Positions 25,719-33,525 of a stretch of DNA of 64,000 bases are shown here, in pieces. Numbering within the stretch: position 1 is the stretch's first letter; the number at the start of each line of letters is the position of its first letter. The notes beneath the pieces are model-generated. The model did not search any database and was not told the DNA's origin. It worked only from the letters and a program-made list of their open reading frames with translations. Origin of the DNA: JAXGPP01 sp040766885 (GTDB lineage Bacteria > Planctomycetota > Planctomycetia > Pirellulales > Thermoguttaceae); contig JAXGPP010000002.1 of the NCBI GenBank assembly GCA_040766885.1, forward strand, positions 186,001 to 250,000, given 5' to 3'. Position numbers and translations under genes: made by a program.

Positions 25719-27023
25719 TCAGTCCTCGGCGACCGGTTCCCCGCCGAGTCGGCCGGATGGCCGAATAGCGTGTCCCGATTCCCGTTCGCGAACCGCCGCT
25801 TCGGCCGCGCGTCGGCCGGAGGCCATCGCGCCGTTAATTGAGGCGGTGTCGCGATGGTCGCCGCAGACATACAACCCGGGCCGCATGCACACGGGTTGGA
25901 CAAGGGATGGCAAATCGCCGGGCAGATGGCTCGGCAGTGCGTGGGGGATGCGGTAGGTCTTCAGAAGCCGCCAGTCTCCGACCTGCGGGCCGAACCAGCC
26001 GCCCAGTTGCGACCGAACTGCCGCTTCCAACTCCCGATCGTCCTGCGATGGGATTCCCAGCACGGTGGCCGAGATCAATGCGGCCCCGGGAGGTGCGTGC
26101 GATGCTGCGACCTGGCTCGGCACACACAGATTGTTCACCGGTCCGCATCCCTCGCCGTTCAAGAGCAGGACGGGTTCGGTCACCGGCGGCGCGTCGGCCG
26201 CGAAATAGAGGCACGTTACGCCGCGGGAATCGGGGGTAGGGATCGGATCGAGCAGCCGCGATGCTTGCGGAGCTTCGGTGGCAACAACCACCGCGCCGGC
26301 GGAAATGCGGCTTCCGTCGGCCAGCACCACATCGCCGTCGGCGATTTGTTGAACCGGGGAATCCGCGTGGATCGACGCTGGCGGCAGCCGCGCGGCAAGT
26401 TGCTTCGGTATGGCCTCCATGCCGGCCGCGGGGAGTGCGGCATCGCCCAGGGAGAACATGCGGAAGGTGAAGTCGAGCATCCGCGACGTCGTCTGGAGCG
26501 AGGGATCCAGAAGCACGCCGCCGAAGAACGGCCGGAAGAAGCGATCGATGATTGAGCTGGAGAATCCGCGAGCGGAGAGTTCCGCAAGCGCAGCGGTGTC
26601 CGGGCGTGCAAGGAGATCGTCCAGAGGCGCTTTGCACGCGTAACGCCGCAAGGCCGCAATCCGCAGCTTGTCGGCGAGCGTTCCGACGGGGTTGAAGAGT
26701 GTGCGGAAAGCGTCGCGCGGCTGGCGCCAAGGGTCGGCAATCCGCCGGAATTTGCCGCTCCAACGGATTTCGGCACCGGGAAGGAAGCGGCCCAGGCTCA
26801 GTGCCGCAAGATCGAGAGTCGCCTGGACCTCGGGGTAAGCGGTCAGGAGCACCTGGAATCCGCGGTCCAGGCGGAAGCCTTCGACCAGGTCCGTGCGTAC
26901 TCGGCCGCCCACGCGGTCGCTTGCCTCGAAGATCTGGAAAGAAAGGCCGGCATCCTGCAGTCCGAGCGCGCAGCGCAATCCCGCCAGGCCAGCTCCAACG
27001 ATGATGACGTCGAAATCGATCAT
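25719..27023 (-). CDS. FAD-dependent amine oxidase/phytoene-desaturase-like oxidoreductase
   Basis: 434 residues. The N-terminal dinucleotide fold DVIIVGAGLAGLRCALGLQ is followed by FEASDRVGGRVRT, the GG-doublet of flavin amine oxidases and protoporphyrinogen-oxidase-like enzymes. The C-terminus has the second FAD signature (PGLYVCGDHRDTASINGAMASGRRAA). No TM or signal is present. The frame stays open far upstream, but ATG 27023 gives the canonical start. It follows the B12-binding protein gene by 14 bases, so the two are almost certainly co-transcribed. Similar FAD enzymes occur in light-responsive LitR/CarH gene sets, though the substrate here is unknown. Confidence 0.88.
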   Translation of the reverse strand: MIDFDVIIVGAGLAGLRCALGLQDAGLSFQIFEASDRVGGRVRTDLVEGFRLDRGFQVLLTAYPEVQATLDLAALSLGRFLPGAEIRWSGKFRRIADPWRQPRDAFRTLFNPVGTLADKLRIAALRRYACKAPLDDLLARPDTAALAELSARGFSSSIIDRFFRPFFGGVLLDPSLQTTSRMLDFTFRMFSLGDAALPAAGMEAIPKQLAARLPPASIHADSPVQQIADGDVVLADGSRISAGAVVVATEAPQASRLLDPIPTPDSRGVTCLYFAADAPPVTEPVLLLNGEGCGPVNNLCVPSQVAASHAPPGAALISATVLGIPSQDDRELEAAVRSQLGGWFGPQVGDWRLLKTYRIPHALPSHLPGDLPSLVQPVCMRPGLYVCGDHRDTASINGAMASGRRAAEAAVRERESGHAIRPSGRLGGEPVAED

Positions 27024-27037
27024 GCCAGCTTGTGGTT

Positions 27038-28135
27038 TCAAGAGACGCCAACTTCGCCATGCGGCCGGTCTGAACTCAGCCCCACCAGCGCGTTGCCCAG
27101 AGCGACGGCTTTTATGGGATCGGAAGCATATCCGTCGGCGCCGAACTCCGCGGCCAGTTCGCTGACTCCAGTCAGACCCCGCCCCCCGGTGAGAATCTTG
27201 ACCGCTGCGCCGCTTTCGCTGCTGCGCACGGCCTCGATGGTCTGCTTCAGGGTTGTCAATTGTCCGTGCAGGCATACCGAAAGTCCCAGCAAATCGGCGT
27301 GGTAGAACGCGACCGCCTGCACCAGGTCGTGCACCGGCATATCGGAACCGAGTTGAATCACTCGCCAGCCGTCGATCTCGAAGAAATCCGCGACGGCCTG
27401 CAGCCCGATGTCGTGCTGATTTCCGGCGACGGCCGAAGCGACGAGCGTCTTGCCGTTCGGACCCTTGGCCAGGGCGCGGCCGCGAAGCTGCGCCATGACC
27501 ATCCTCGTCGTCGCCGTGGCGAAATGCTCTTCCGCGACGTTGATTTCGGCCGCCTGCCACATGCGGCCCGCTTCCTCCTGCGCCGGCAAAAGAACCTGCA
27601 GGTACAGATCCTGCACCGTATGCCCTGCTTCCGCGGCATCGATGACTATCTGCATCGCCCGGGTGCGGTCTCCCTCCATCAGTGCGAGCAGATAGCTGGC
27701 GGCCAGACGGCCGAACACGGATTCGGGGGTCATAATCGGGGCGGAGTCTGCAGTGCCCTGCTTCAGGGCTTCGCCGGCTTCTCGGCACACGCCCGCCGCT
27801 ACGCCCGCGGGTGCTTCGGGCAATTCCGAAGCGAGCACCCTTTCCAGGCAGTCCAAGGCCGTTTGCAGCGCTAGCGGTTGTTCCCCTCGCGCAGCAAGCA
27901 GCGACTGGAGCCAGCGGACGTGCTCGACGAACAATTGCGGCCGGCTGGTGGCGATCGCCGCAGCCAGTTCCTCGAGACACTGCGCCAGCAGGTTCTGCCA
28001 TCGCTGAAACGCGGCGGGACCGGCGCTTTCCCGGAACTCAGGTTGCGACTCAAGAAGATCGCCGGCCGCGTAGCCTGCGAGGGCCCGGGCCGAATGCAGG
28101 ATGATATTGGCCGCCATTCTATTCAGTTCGCTCAT
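27038..28135 (-). CDS. Cobalamin-binding (B12-binding_2 + B12-binding) regulatory-type protein without a MerR domain
   Basis: 365 residues. An N-terminal helical region of about 130 residues has no recognised motif. A helical B12-cap domain follows (YLLALMEGDRTRAMQIVIDA ... WQAAEINVAEEHFATATTR, with the W-x9-EH pattern of CarH-like photoreceptors). The Rossmann B12 domain has GNQHDIGLQ (an Asn in place of the usual Asp of D-x-H-x-x-G), LGSDMP and LSVCLHGQL. Such proteins sense light or B12, or carry corrinoid for methyl transfer; no MerR helix-turn-helix is present and no methyltransferase partner lies nearby. It sits between a mini anti-sigma gene and an FAD oxidoreductase. Confidence 0.88.
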   Translation of the reverse strand: MSELNRMAANIILHSARALAGYAAGDLLESQPEFRESAGPAAFQRWQNLLAQCLEELAAAIATSRPQLFVEHVRWLQSLLAARGEQPLALQTALDCLERVLASELPEAPAGVAAGVCREAGEALKQGTADSAPIMTPESVFGRLAASYLLALMEGDRTRAMQIVIDAAEAGHTVQDLYLQVLLPAQEEAGRMWQAAEINVAEEHFATATTRMVMAQLRGRALAKGPNGKTLVASAVAGNQHDIGLQAVADFFEIDGWRVIQLGSDMPVHDLVQAVAFYHADLLGLSVCLHGQLTTLKQTIEAVRSSESGAAVKILTGGRGLTGVSELAAEFGADGYASDPIKAVALGNALVGLSSDRPHGEVGVS

Positions 28136-28183
28136 CTTGGGGATCTATCGCAAGCATGATTGCAGGTAACGTGCTCTCTCCGG

Positions 28184-28465
28184 TCAGCGGCCGGGCGCTC
28201 GCACCGGCCGTTTCGGTACAGTCAACGCGCAGACGCGGTGGCGGACGAGGTGACGCAGACGGGCCGGAAGAGGTTCCAGCCGCGACCGCAAATTGGCCAG
28301 CACCAGCGCCGCGGCCAGCCGGTCAAGGCAGTCGGTGTCGATATGGGGACACATCGCAGCGAGTCTCGCCAGTTCACGCTCTCTCTCCGAGTCGAGACCA
28401 AAAACCGCGCGCTCCGCCAGCAGCGTGAAAAGGCGTTCTGACTGCTGATGGCGTGCACGGCTCAT
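28184..28465 (-). CDS. Short anti-sigma-factor-like protein (93 aa, no membrane segment)
   Basis: The start overlaps the stop of the ECF sigma gene by four bases (ATGA), a strong sign of translational coupling. The sequence (LFTLLAERAVFGLDSERERE, LARLAAMCPHIDTDCLDRLA) resembles the N-terminal sigma-binding part of planctomycete and RskA-like anti-sigma factors. The TM helix and extracellular domain of full-length proteins (about 200-250 residues) are absent; the last 25 residues are Arg/Pro-rich. It could be a soluble mini anti-sigma factor or a truncated remnant. The B12-binding protein follows 48 bases later. Confidence 0.65.
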   Translation of the reverse strand: MSRARHQQSERLFTLLAERAVFGLDSERERELARLAAMCPHIDTDCLDRLAAALVLANLRSRLEPLPARLRHLVRHRVCALTVPKRPVRAPGR

Positions 28466-29022
28466 CGCATGCGTTCCGTTTCGCTGGGATCGCGATCGGC
28501 CTCGAGCATTTCACGAAGACGCATCAGCCCGCGCCGGGCATGGGTCTTGACCGAGCCGAGAGGGATGTCGACGGCCGCCGCGATCTGGCTCTGCGTCAAG
28601 CCTTCCAGCAAGGCCAATTCCAGCACGCGCCGCTCCTGGGTCCGCAGCCGTCCCATGAACTCGCGCGTGCGGGCAACTTCTTCTCCAATCCCCAATCGTT
28701 CTTGATCTGCCTGCCCCTCGGCGGCAGGCTCTTCGACCATAGACTGCGTGACCAGGGTGCGTGCCTGTCTGCGCTGCTGGTCGATGAGACGCCGCCGAGA
28801 GATCATGGTGATGAACGTCGCCTCGGAGGCGATTGCCGGATCGAAGCGGGCCGCATTCCGCCAGATCTCGACAAAGATCTCCTGTACCGCATCTTCGGCG
28901 TCGGTGTGATGACGCAGATGCCGGCGGGCCAACGACCAAACCAGCGCGCCGTAACGGTCGATACACTCGTCCACCGCGGACGCTTCGCCGGCGGCAATGC
29001 GCTGCAATACGGTCTGATGCAC
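28462..29022 (-). CDS. ECF-family RNA polymerase sigma factor (SigK/SigL-like)
   Basis: 186 residues with region 2 (CIDRYGALVWSLARRHLRHH, TDAEDAVQEIFVEIWRNAARFDP, FITMISRRRLIDQQRR) and region 4 (RVLELALLEGLTQSQIAAAVDIPLGSVKTHARRGLMRLREML). It is translationally coupled to the short anti-sigma-like gene. A terminator separates it from the upstream fasciclin gene, so it has its own promoter within the roughly 70-base gap. The layout resembles actinobacterial sigK-rskA with fasciclin targets (mpt70/mpt83), which is established knowledge for Mycobacterium; the parallel is inferred here. Confidence 0.93.
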   Translation of the reverse strand: MHQTVLQRIAAGEASAVDECIDRYGALVWSLARRHLRHHTDAEDAVQEIFVEIWRNAARFDPAIASEATFITMISRRRLIDQQRRQARTLVTQSMVEEPAAEGQADQERLGIGEEVARTREFMGRLRTQERRVLELALLEGLTQSQIAAAVDIPLGSVKTHARRGLMRLREMLEADRDPSETERMR

Positions 29023-29041
29023 GCTTCAGTTCCCACGCGCA

Positions 29042-29072
29042 ACAAAAAGGGAGGGCCGATCTCGGCCCTCCC
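29042..29072 (-). terminator. Rho-independent terminator after the fasciclin gene
   Basis: GGGAGGGCCGA (29049-29059) pairs perfectly with TCGGCCCTCCC (29062-29072). On the reverse strand the hairpin is followed by TTTTTG, directly after the fasciclin stop codon and before the sigma factor gene. Confidence 0.8.
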
Positions 29073-29091
29073 CCAAGACGGCGTGTTCAAC

Positions 29092-29589
29092 TTACTTGGG
29101 GAGGATCACGGCGTCAATCACGTGGATTACGCCATTCGATGCCTTGATGTCGGTTTTGACAACATTGGCATTGTCTACCTTGACCTTCCCCTCCTTCACG
29201 CTAATTTTTACTTTCGACCCCTGGACCGTCTTGGCTTCGGAAAGCTTCACGACGTCGGCAGCCATGACCTTGCCGGGCACGACGTGGTAAGTGAGGATGC
29301 TAACCAGCTTTGCCTTGTTCTCCGGCTTCAGCAGATCTTCCACGGTTCCTGCAGGAAGCTTGCCGAACGCCTCGTCCGTGGGGGCGAAGACGGTGAACGG
29401 ACCCTCGCCCTTCAGCGTCTCGACGAGTCCGGCCGCCCCAAGCGCTGCGGCCAGCGTCTTGAAGCTGCCCGCCGCCACGGCGGTGTCGACGATGTCTTTG
29501 GGCTTCTCGGCGGCAGCGGCGTTACGCACGGAGGCAACACAAACGAGCATCACTGCAGCCGCGGACAGTAGGTAACCGAAACGTCGCAT
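29092..29589 (-). CDS. Secreted fasciclin (FAS1) domain protein
   Basis: 165 residues: a signal peptide (RRFGYLLSAAAVMLVCVASVRNAAAA), then one FAS1 domain. The two conserved FAS1 boxes are visible: GPFTVFAPTDEAFGKLPAGT (H1) and VHVIDAVILP near the end (H2, seen as NGVIHVIDAVILPK). The YH motif is TYHVVPGK. FAS1 proteins mediate adhesion or act as secreted stress and redox proteins. The ATG at 29589 has GAGGAG upstream; the frame's longer extension to 29913 is not supported. A terminator follows the stop, so it is a single-gene transcript next to the ECF sigma operon. Confidence 0.93.
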   Translation of the reverse strand: MRRFGYLLSAAAVMLVCVASVRNAAAAEKPKDIVDTAVAAGSFKTLAAALGAAGLVETLKGEGPFTVFAPTDEAFGKLPAGTVEDLLKPENKAKLVSILTYHVVPGKVMAADVVKLSEAKTVQGSKVKISVKEGKVKVDNANVVKTDIKASNGVIHVIDAVILPK

Positions 29590-29662
29590 CTCAACTCTCC
29601 TCAAAGTGGGTGGTGTGCGGCTGTCGTTTCGCCGCGATGTTTTCTTACGCAGGGTAGTGTTC

Positions 29663-29686
29663 GACGTGTGCCGCCAATCGGTTTCA
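29663..29686 (-). promoter_or_regulatory. Possible ECF-type promoter of the fasciclin gene
   Basis: On the reverse strand TGAAAC (29686-29681) and CGTC (29666-29663) are separated by 14 bases, 74-97 bases before the ATG. The motifs resemble ECF -35/-10 elements (TGAAAC and CGTC), but the usual spacing is about 16, so this is tentative. Confidence 0.25.
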
Positions 29687-29850
29687 AGCGATACGGATTC
29701 TTTGGGTTTGCTCGAGTCCCCGTTGCGTTGGGCGATCGCGGTCGACCACGTGGGGAGATGCGATCCACGCAGTTGCTTGGCGCTGCCGCGTATGGTACGG
29801 TCGCGCCAAGACGGCCAACGATGGACACCCGTTTTGTTTGACTGCCCGCC

Positions 29851-32640
29851 ATGAGAAAGCTCATTCCTGTGTTGCTGGCAGGTCTCGCTGCGGCGACCGC
29901 GGCGCACGGCCAAGAGATCGTGCTTGAGAACGCTCGTTTCCGGGCGGTTATCGGCGAGAATGCCGTGTGGGACGCATTCACGGACAAAGCGACCGGGCGA
30001 GAACTGTGTCCCCCAGGGCAGCGGTTGCCGATGGCGCTGGCAAGGGTCGGTGCAAGGAACTTTCCGGCTTCAAAGGCATTGCTGGCAAGGGACCGGCTGA
30101 CGCTCGAGTTTGCCGGCTGCGATACGCGGATCGTGTATCGTGTGGAGAGCCAGCCTGACTGGATCATGCTCGATGTGGTCGAGATCACTGGAACGCGGCC
30201 CGACCGGCTGACACTATTGCGGGGCGGCGCCACGATCGTCGAGCATGCCGGTTCGATCCTGGGAGCGGCGTGGAATGCGGATTTGGCCGTGTGTCTTCGC
30301 GCGGCGACGCTGTCTACGCAGGTGTCGGTGAGCCGGCGCGGCGAGTGGTCGGAGCTGTCGGCAACGACGCAGGACGGACCGGGGCCGCGGTTGGAGGATG
30401 CCGCGGTGGCGATTGTCGTCGCGCGGACGGAGGAACTCCGCACGATTCTGCACCGGCTGTCGCTGGCCTATGAATTGCCGCACAATCATCAGGACGGCGC
30501 GGCCTCCAAGGATCTGGACATCGCGCGCGGGTCGTACTGGTTTCTCGGCTTCGGCGAGAAGGATGCCGAGCGGGTAATCGACTATTGCCGCCGCACCGGA
30601 CTGCGGCAGGTGATGCTCTCGTCGGGGGCATGGTGCTCAAGCCCGGGCCATTACACGATCAATACGGGGTTCTACCCGGAGGGGCTCGAGAGCCTGCGGC
30701 GGACGGTGGCGAAGCTGCACACCGAGGGCATCCTGGTCGGGATGCACTGCTTTGCGTCGAAGGTGGCCAAGCACGATCCGTTCGTCACGCCGGTGCCGGA
30801 TCGGCGATTCTGGGTCGATCGCGAGGCACGGCTGGCGGCCCAGACGAGCGCCGAGGCGAGCGAGATCACGCTTGAGGAGGACTTGCGCGAGTGGCCGGGG
30901 AGCCCGGTAGCGAGCCAGAAGGTTTGGGAAGGAGGCGTCGACAAGCACCGCGACGCGATCATCGACGATGAGATCGTGACGTACGAATCGATCGGGCCGG
31001 AGGGAAAGTGGAACACGCTCGTGGGCTGCCGGCGAGGAGCCTATGGCACGCGGGCGGCTAGTCACGGGGCCGGGACGGCCGTGCGGCACTACGGCGTCGA
31101 TGGGTGCATCAACGGCTACATCATCGATCAGGAGACGGACCTGCTCGATGAGGTGGCCGGGCGCTTGGCCGAGGTGTTCAACGGCTGCGACTTCGACATG
31201 GTCTACTTTGACGGCAGCGAGGACGTGGACCGGAGGCGATTCCATTACTACCTGTCGAATTTCCACGCCACGGCGCTGGGTAAGTTCACGAAGCGGCCGG
31301 TGATCCACATGGGGGGCGGCATGTCGCACGGCCTGTGGCACAGCTTCACGCGGAACGCCACGATCGACCAGTATCCCGGCACGTACCTGTCCTACCTGGC
31401 GGCCGGCGGGACAATCGCGCAGTTTCCGACCTGTAAGGACCACATCGATACGTCGGTTCGCCGCGTGCTGGAGTGCCATGAGAACATGCTGCCCGGTGAA
31501 CTGGGCTGGTTTGGAGTCAACCCGGCCCGCGGGAATTACGATGGGCTGCAGTTCGACGAGATCGAATACCTGATGACGAAGTCGCTGGCGCTCGATGCGC
31601 CGATCTCCCTGCAGACGAGTTTCACCGCCATGGAGGCCCATCCGCTCACGCCTGATATCCTGGAGATCATCCGCCAGTACGAGGAGATCCGCGCGGCGAA
31701 GGCCGTTTCCGCGGCCGACACTCAGCGGCTGGCCGAATTGCAGCAGGATTTCGTGCTCCTGCCGGCGGTGCTTGGGCCGGGCAAGCGGGAGGCGGAATTC
31801 GTGGCAGTGGAGGCGGTGGAGAATGCTGCCGGCACGCGCGATGTGCGGGCGCTGGTGGGCGCGCGGGGAGAAGATACAGTCGTCACGCTCTGGCATCGGC
31901 TGGGCAAGGAAGGCAGACTGGTCATCAGAATGAGTGATTCGCCGGCCGTGACGGCATTTGATGTTCAAGGCCATCGCGTCGCGGTCGACGCTGCCGGCGA
32001 TCGAGTAGCGATCCCAGTCGGTTGCCGCCGGCTGGTCGTGGTGTTCGCCGGAAGCGCACCGGCGGTGGTCCGCAAGGCGATCGGCAGCGCGACGCTCGAG
32101 ATCCGCAAGCCGGACGTCCTGTGGCTGCAGGCGGAAGACTGTGTGAGCCGCGTGGGAGCCATGGCCGCGGGGAGTGAAGCGACACTGGCAGATGAAAGGG
32201 CCTTTGGCGACTTCGTGTTTTGCCGTGGGCCCTACGACCGCACGGGAAAGACGCCCAACTATTGCGAGTATCAGGTAGACGTTCCGCGTCGCGGCCAGTG
32301 GACGCTCTGGGCCCGGGTGCGCTACCCGACGGGGGGCGATCAATCATTCGGTTTGGTGCGGGCGGACGAGGAGGTGACGCTTACGGGCGACCAGGTGCTG
32401 GGGAACTGCGGTGTGGGTTCGTGGGCGTGGCACTGGACGGGGCGCGGCAGCGGTTCGACCAGCGCGCCACCGGGCGAGCCGATTCGCCTGAGACTCGAAG
32501 CGGGCCCGCTGGTGTTTCGCGTCTACCCGCGTGAAGGGAGCGCGGGAGCCACCGCTCCGCGGCTGGACGCTTTCTGCCTGGGCGAAGACCCGGAGTACGT
32601 GCCGACTGACGATGACGCACGGGTGGGACTGGCGAAGTAG
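29851..32640 (+). CDS. Large secreted protein, putative TIM-barrel glycoside hydrolase of unrecognised family
   Basis: 929 residues with a clear signal peptide (MRKLIPVLLAGLAAATAAHG, cut before QEIVLENARF). An N-terminal beta-sandwich (about 20-200) precedes a barrel-like middle (GSYWFLGFGEKDAERVIDYC, VMLSSGAWCSS, DMVYFDGSEDVDRR, TRNATIDQYPGT). The Asp in VYFDG is a catalytic candidate as in GH36/GH31-like enzymes. A C-terminal domain begins LWLQAEDCVSRVGAM and resembles carbohydrate-binding beta-sandwiches. I cannot assign a CAZy family. It is divergent from the fasciclin gene and convergent with the methyltransferase. Planctomycetes encode many such polysaccharide-degrading proteins. Confidence 0.75.
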   Translation: MRKLIPVLLAGLAAATAAHGQEIVLENARFRAVIGENAVWDAFTDKATGRELCPPGQRLPMALARVGARNFPASKALLARDRLTLEFAGCDTRIVYRVESQPDWIMLDVVEITGTRPDRLTLLRGGATIVEHAGSILGAAWNADLAVCLRAATLSTQVSVSRRGEWSELSATTQDGPGPRLEDAAVAIVVARTEELRTILHRLSLAYELPHNHQDGAASKDLDIARGSYWFLGFGEKDAERVIDYCRRTGLRQVMLSSGAWCSSPGHYTINTGFYPEGLESLRRTVAKLHTEGILVGMHCFASKVAKHDPFVTPVPDRRFWVDREARLAAQTSAEASEITLEEDLREWPGSPVASQKVWEGGVDKHRDAIIDDEIVTYESIGPEGKWNTLVGCRRGAYGTRAASHGAGTAVRHYGVDGCINGYIIDQETDLLDEVAGRLAEVFNGCDFDMVYFDGSEDVDRRRFHYYLSNFHATALGKFTKRPVIHMGGGMSHGLWHSFTRNATIDQYPGTYLSYLAAGGTIAQFPTCKDHIDTSVRRVLECHENMLPGELGWFGVNPARGNYDGLQFDEIEYLMTKSLALDAPISLQTSFTAMEAHPLTPDILEIIRQYEEIRAAKAVSAADTQRLAELQQDFVLLPAVLGPGKREAEFVAVEAVENAAGTRDVRALVGARGEDTVVTLWHRLGKEGRLVIRMSDSPAVTAFDVQGHRVAVDAAGDRVAIPVGCRRLVVVFAGSAPAVVRKAIGSATLEIRKPDVLWLQAEDCVSRVGAMAAGSEATLADERAFGDFVFCRGPYDRTGKTPNYCEYQVDVPRRGQWTLWARVRYPTGGDQSFGLVRADEEVTLTGDQVLGNCGVGSWAWHWTGRGSGSTSAPPGEPIRLRLEAGPLVFRVYPREGSAGATAPRLDAFCLGEDPEYVPTDDDARVGLAK

Positions 32641-32702
32641 CCGTGGTGGCACGGGCGACCACGCTACGGAACAACAAATCCTCTGCGGGCTCGCCACACA
32701 CG

Positions 32703-33401
32703 CTATGGCGTTTTTCGCTCCAGCAGCGCCGACCAGGCGAGAGCGCCGCTGGCGGGTTCCGAGGCGGAGTCGAAACGAGTTTCGCGGAGGCGCACGAAGT
32801 TGAAGCCGGGCTGGAGGTCGCCACGCAGCTCTTCCTCCTTTACCCGGGGAGGCCCGGACTGTCGCGGTTCGTTGGTGTTGCCGGCCACGATCAAGAGCCG
32901 CGTTCCCGGCTTCGATAACCGCGTTACTGCTTCAACGTAGCCGGTGGCATGGGTGCGGCGAACGCCGTGGTAGCAGCCGCGGTCGAAGATGAAGTCGAAG
33001 GGCTCCATTTCGGGCAGTCTGAGCACGTTGGCCAGGAGCCAACGGATCTTCACGCCGGCCTTCGCGGCCTTCTCCTCGGCCCGCTTGAGCGCGGTAGGCG
33101 AGACATCAACCGCCGTGACGTCGAAGCCCTGCTGGGCGAGGTAAATCGCGTTCGACCCGGTGCCGCAGCCCAGTTCGATCGCCCGGCCGGGCTTGACCTC
33201 GCCCTCCTTCACCGCCTTGGTGAGCTCGGTGGACGGATATCCGGTATCCCAGCCCGGACGGTTGTTGCCGCGATACGGCGCGTCCCATCGATCGCGGAGT
33301 TGGGCTGCTTCGGGGCCGGGCGGGAGATGGTCTTCGTAGGCAATGGCCGCAGCGGATGCGCAGACAATCATCGCCGCCACAACAAGTTGGAGATGCTTCA
33401 T
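32703..33401 (-). CDS. SAM-dependent methyltransferase with an N-terminal export signal
   Basis: 232 residues. A class I Rossmann methyltransferase: motif I AIELGCGTGSNAIYLAQQG, then VTAVDVSPTALKRAEEKA, LLANVLRLP and DFIFDRGCYHGV, which resemble the thiopurine-methyltransferase/TehB-like group. Unusually, it starts with MKHLQLVVAAMIVCASAAAIAY, a good Sec signal or membrane anchor, which would place a SAM enzyme outside the cytoplasm. ATG 33401 was chosen; upstream codons are Arg/Pro/Thr-rich. It lies last in the Gfo/Idh - DUF5107 - aldo/keto reductase run, with palindromic repeats between it and the reductase. Confidence 0.85.
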   Translation of the reverse strand: MKHLQLVVAAMIVCASAAAIAYEDHLPPGPEAAQLRDRWDAPYRGNNRPGWDTGYPSTELTKAVKEGEVKPGRAIELGCGTGSNAIYLAQQGFDVTAVDVSPTALKRAEEKAAKAGVKIRWLLANVLRLPEMEPFDFIFDRGCYHGVRRTHATGYVEAVTRLSKPGTRLLIVAGNTNEPRQSGPPRVKEEELRGDLQPGFNFVRLRETRFDSASEPASGALAWSALLERKTP

Positions 33402-33459
33402 CGGTCGACTTGTCACGGTTGGGTCTCCGTTGTAGTTCGTCCGGCACATCACCTCCGGT

Positions 33460-33489
33460 ATTTCCATCACGCTGCAGCGTGATGGAAAT
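33460..33489. repeat. Perfect 30-bp palindrome
   Basis: Every base from 33460 to 33489 pairs with its mirror (left half ATTTCCATCACGCTG). It abuts a second hairpin and lies between two minus-strand genes. It may act as an intergenic mRNA hairpin or belong to a dispersed repeat family. Confidence 0.8.
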
Positions 33490-33510
33490 TCCTCACGCGG
33501 AGCGTGAGGA
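33490..33510. repeat. Second adjacent hairpin (TCCTCACGC/GCGTGAGGA)
   Basis: A 9-bp perfect stem around GGA, abutting the preceding palindrome. It differs from the GTAG-REPs of the hsdS locus. There is no T-run, so a plain terminator is unlikely. Confidence 0.75.
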
Positions 33511-33525
33511 GTACGAGACGTGACC

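Noticed and set aside
25719..28001. A 760-codon fusion of FAD oxidoreductase with an upstream domain
   Set aside because: The N-terminal 326 codons are an out-of-frame reading of the B12-binding gene; the real start at 27023 gives the FAD motif at the N-terminus.
27038..28135. A cobalamin riboswitch near the B12-binding gene
   Set aside because: I looked for a B12-box-like sequence upstream of 28135 and in nearby gaps; the gaps are only 48-70 bases and none contains such a core.
33460..33510. The two palindromes as further copies of the RAYT/GTAG-REP family
   Set aside because: They lack the GTAG foot and share no stem sequence with the REPs of the hsdS locus.
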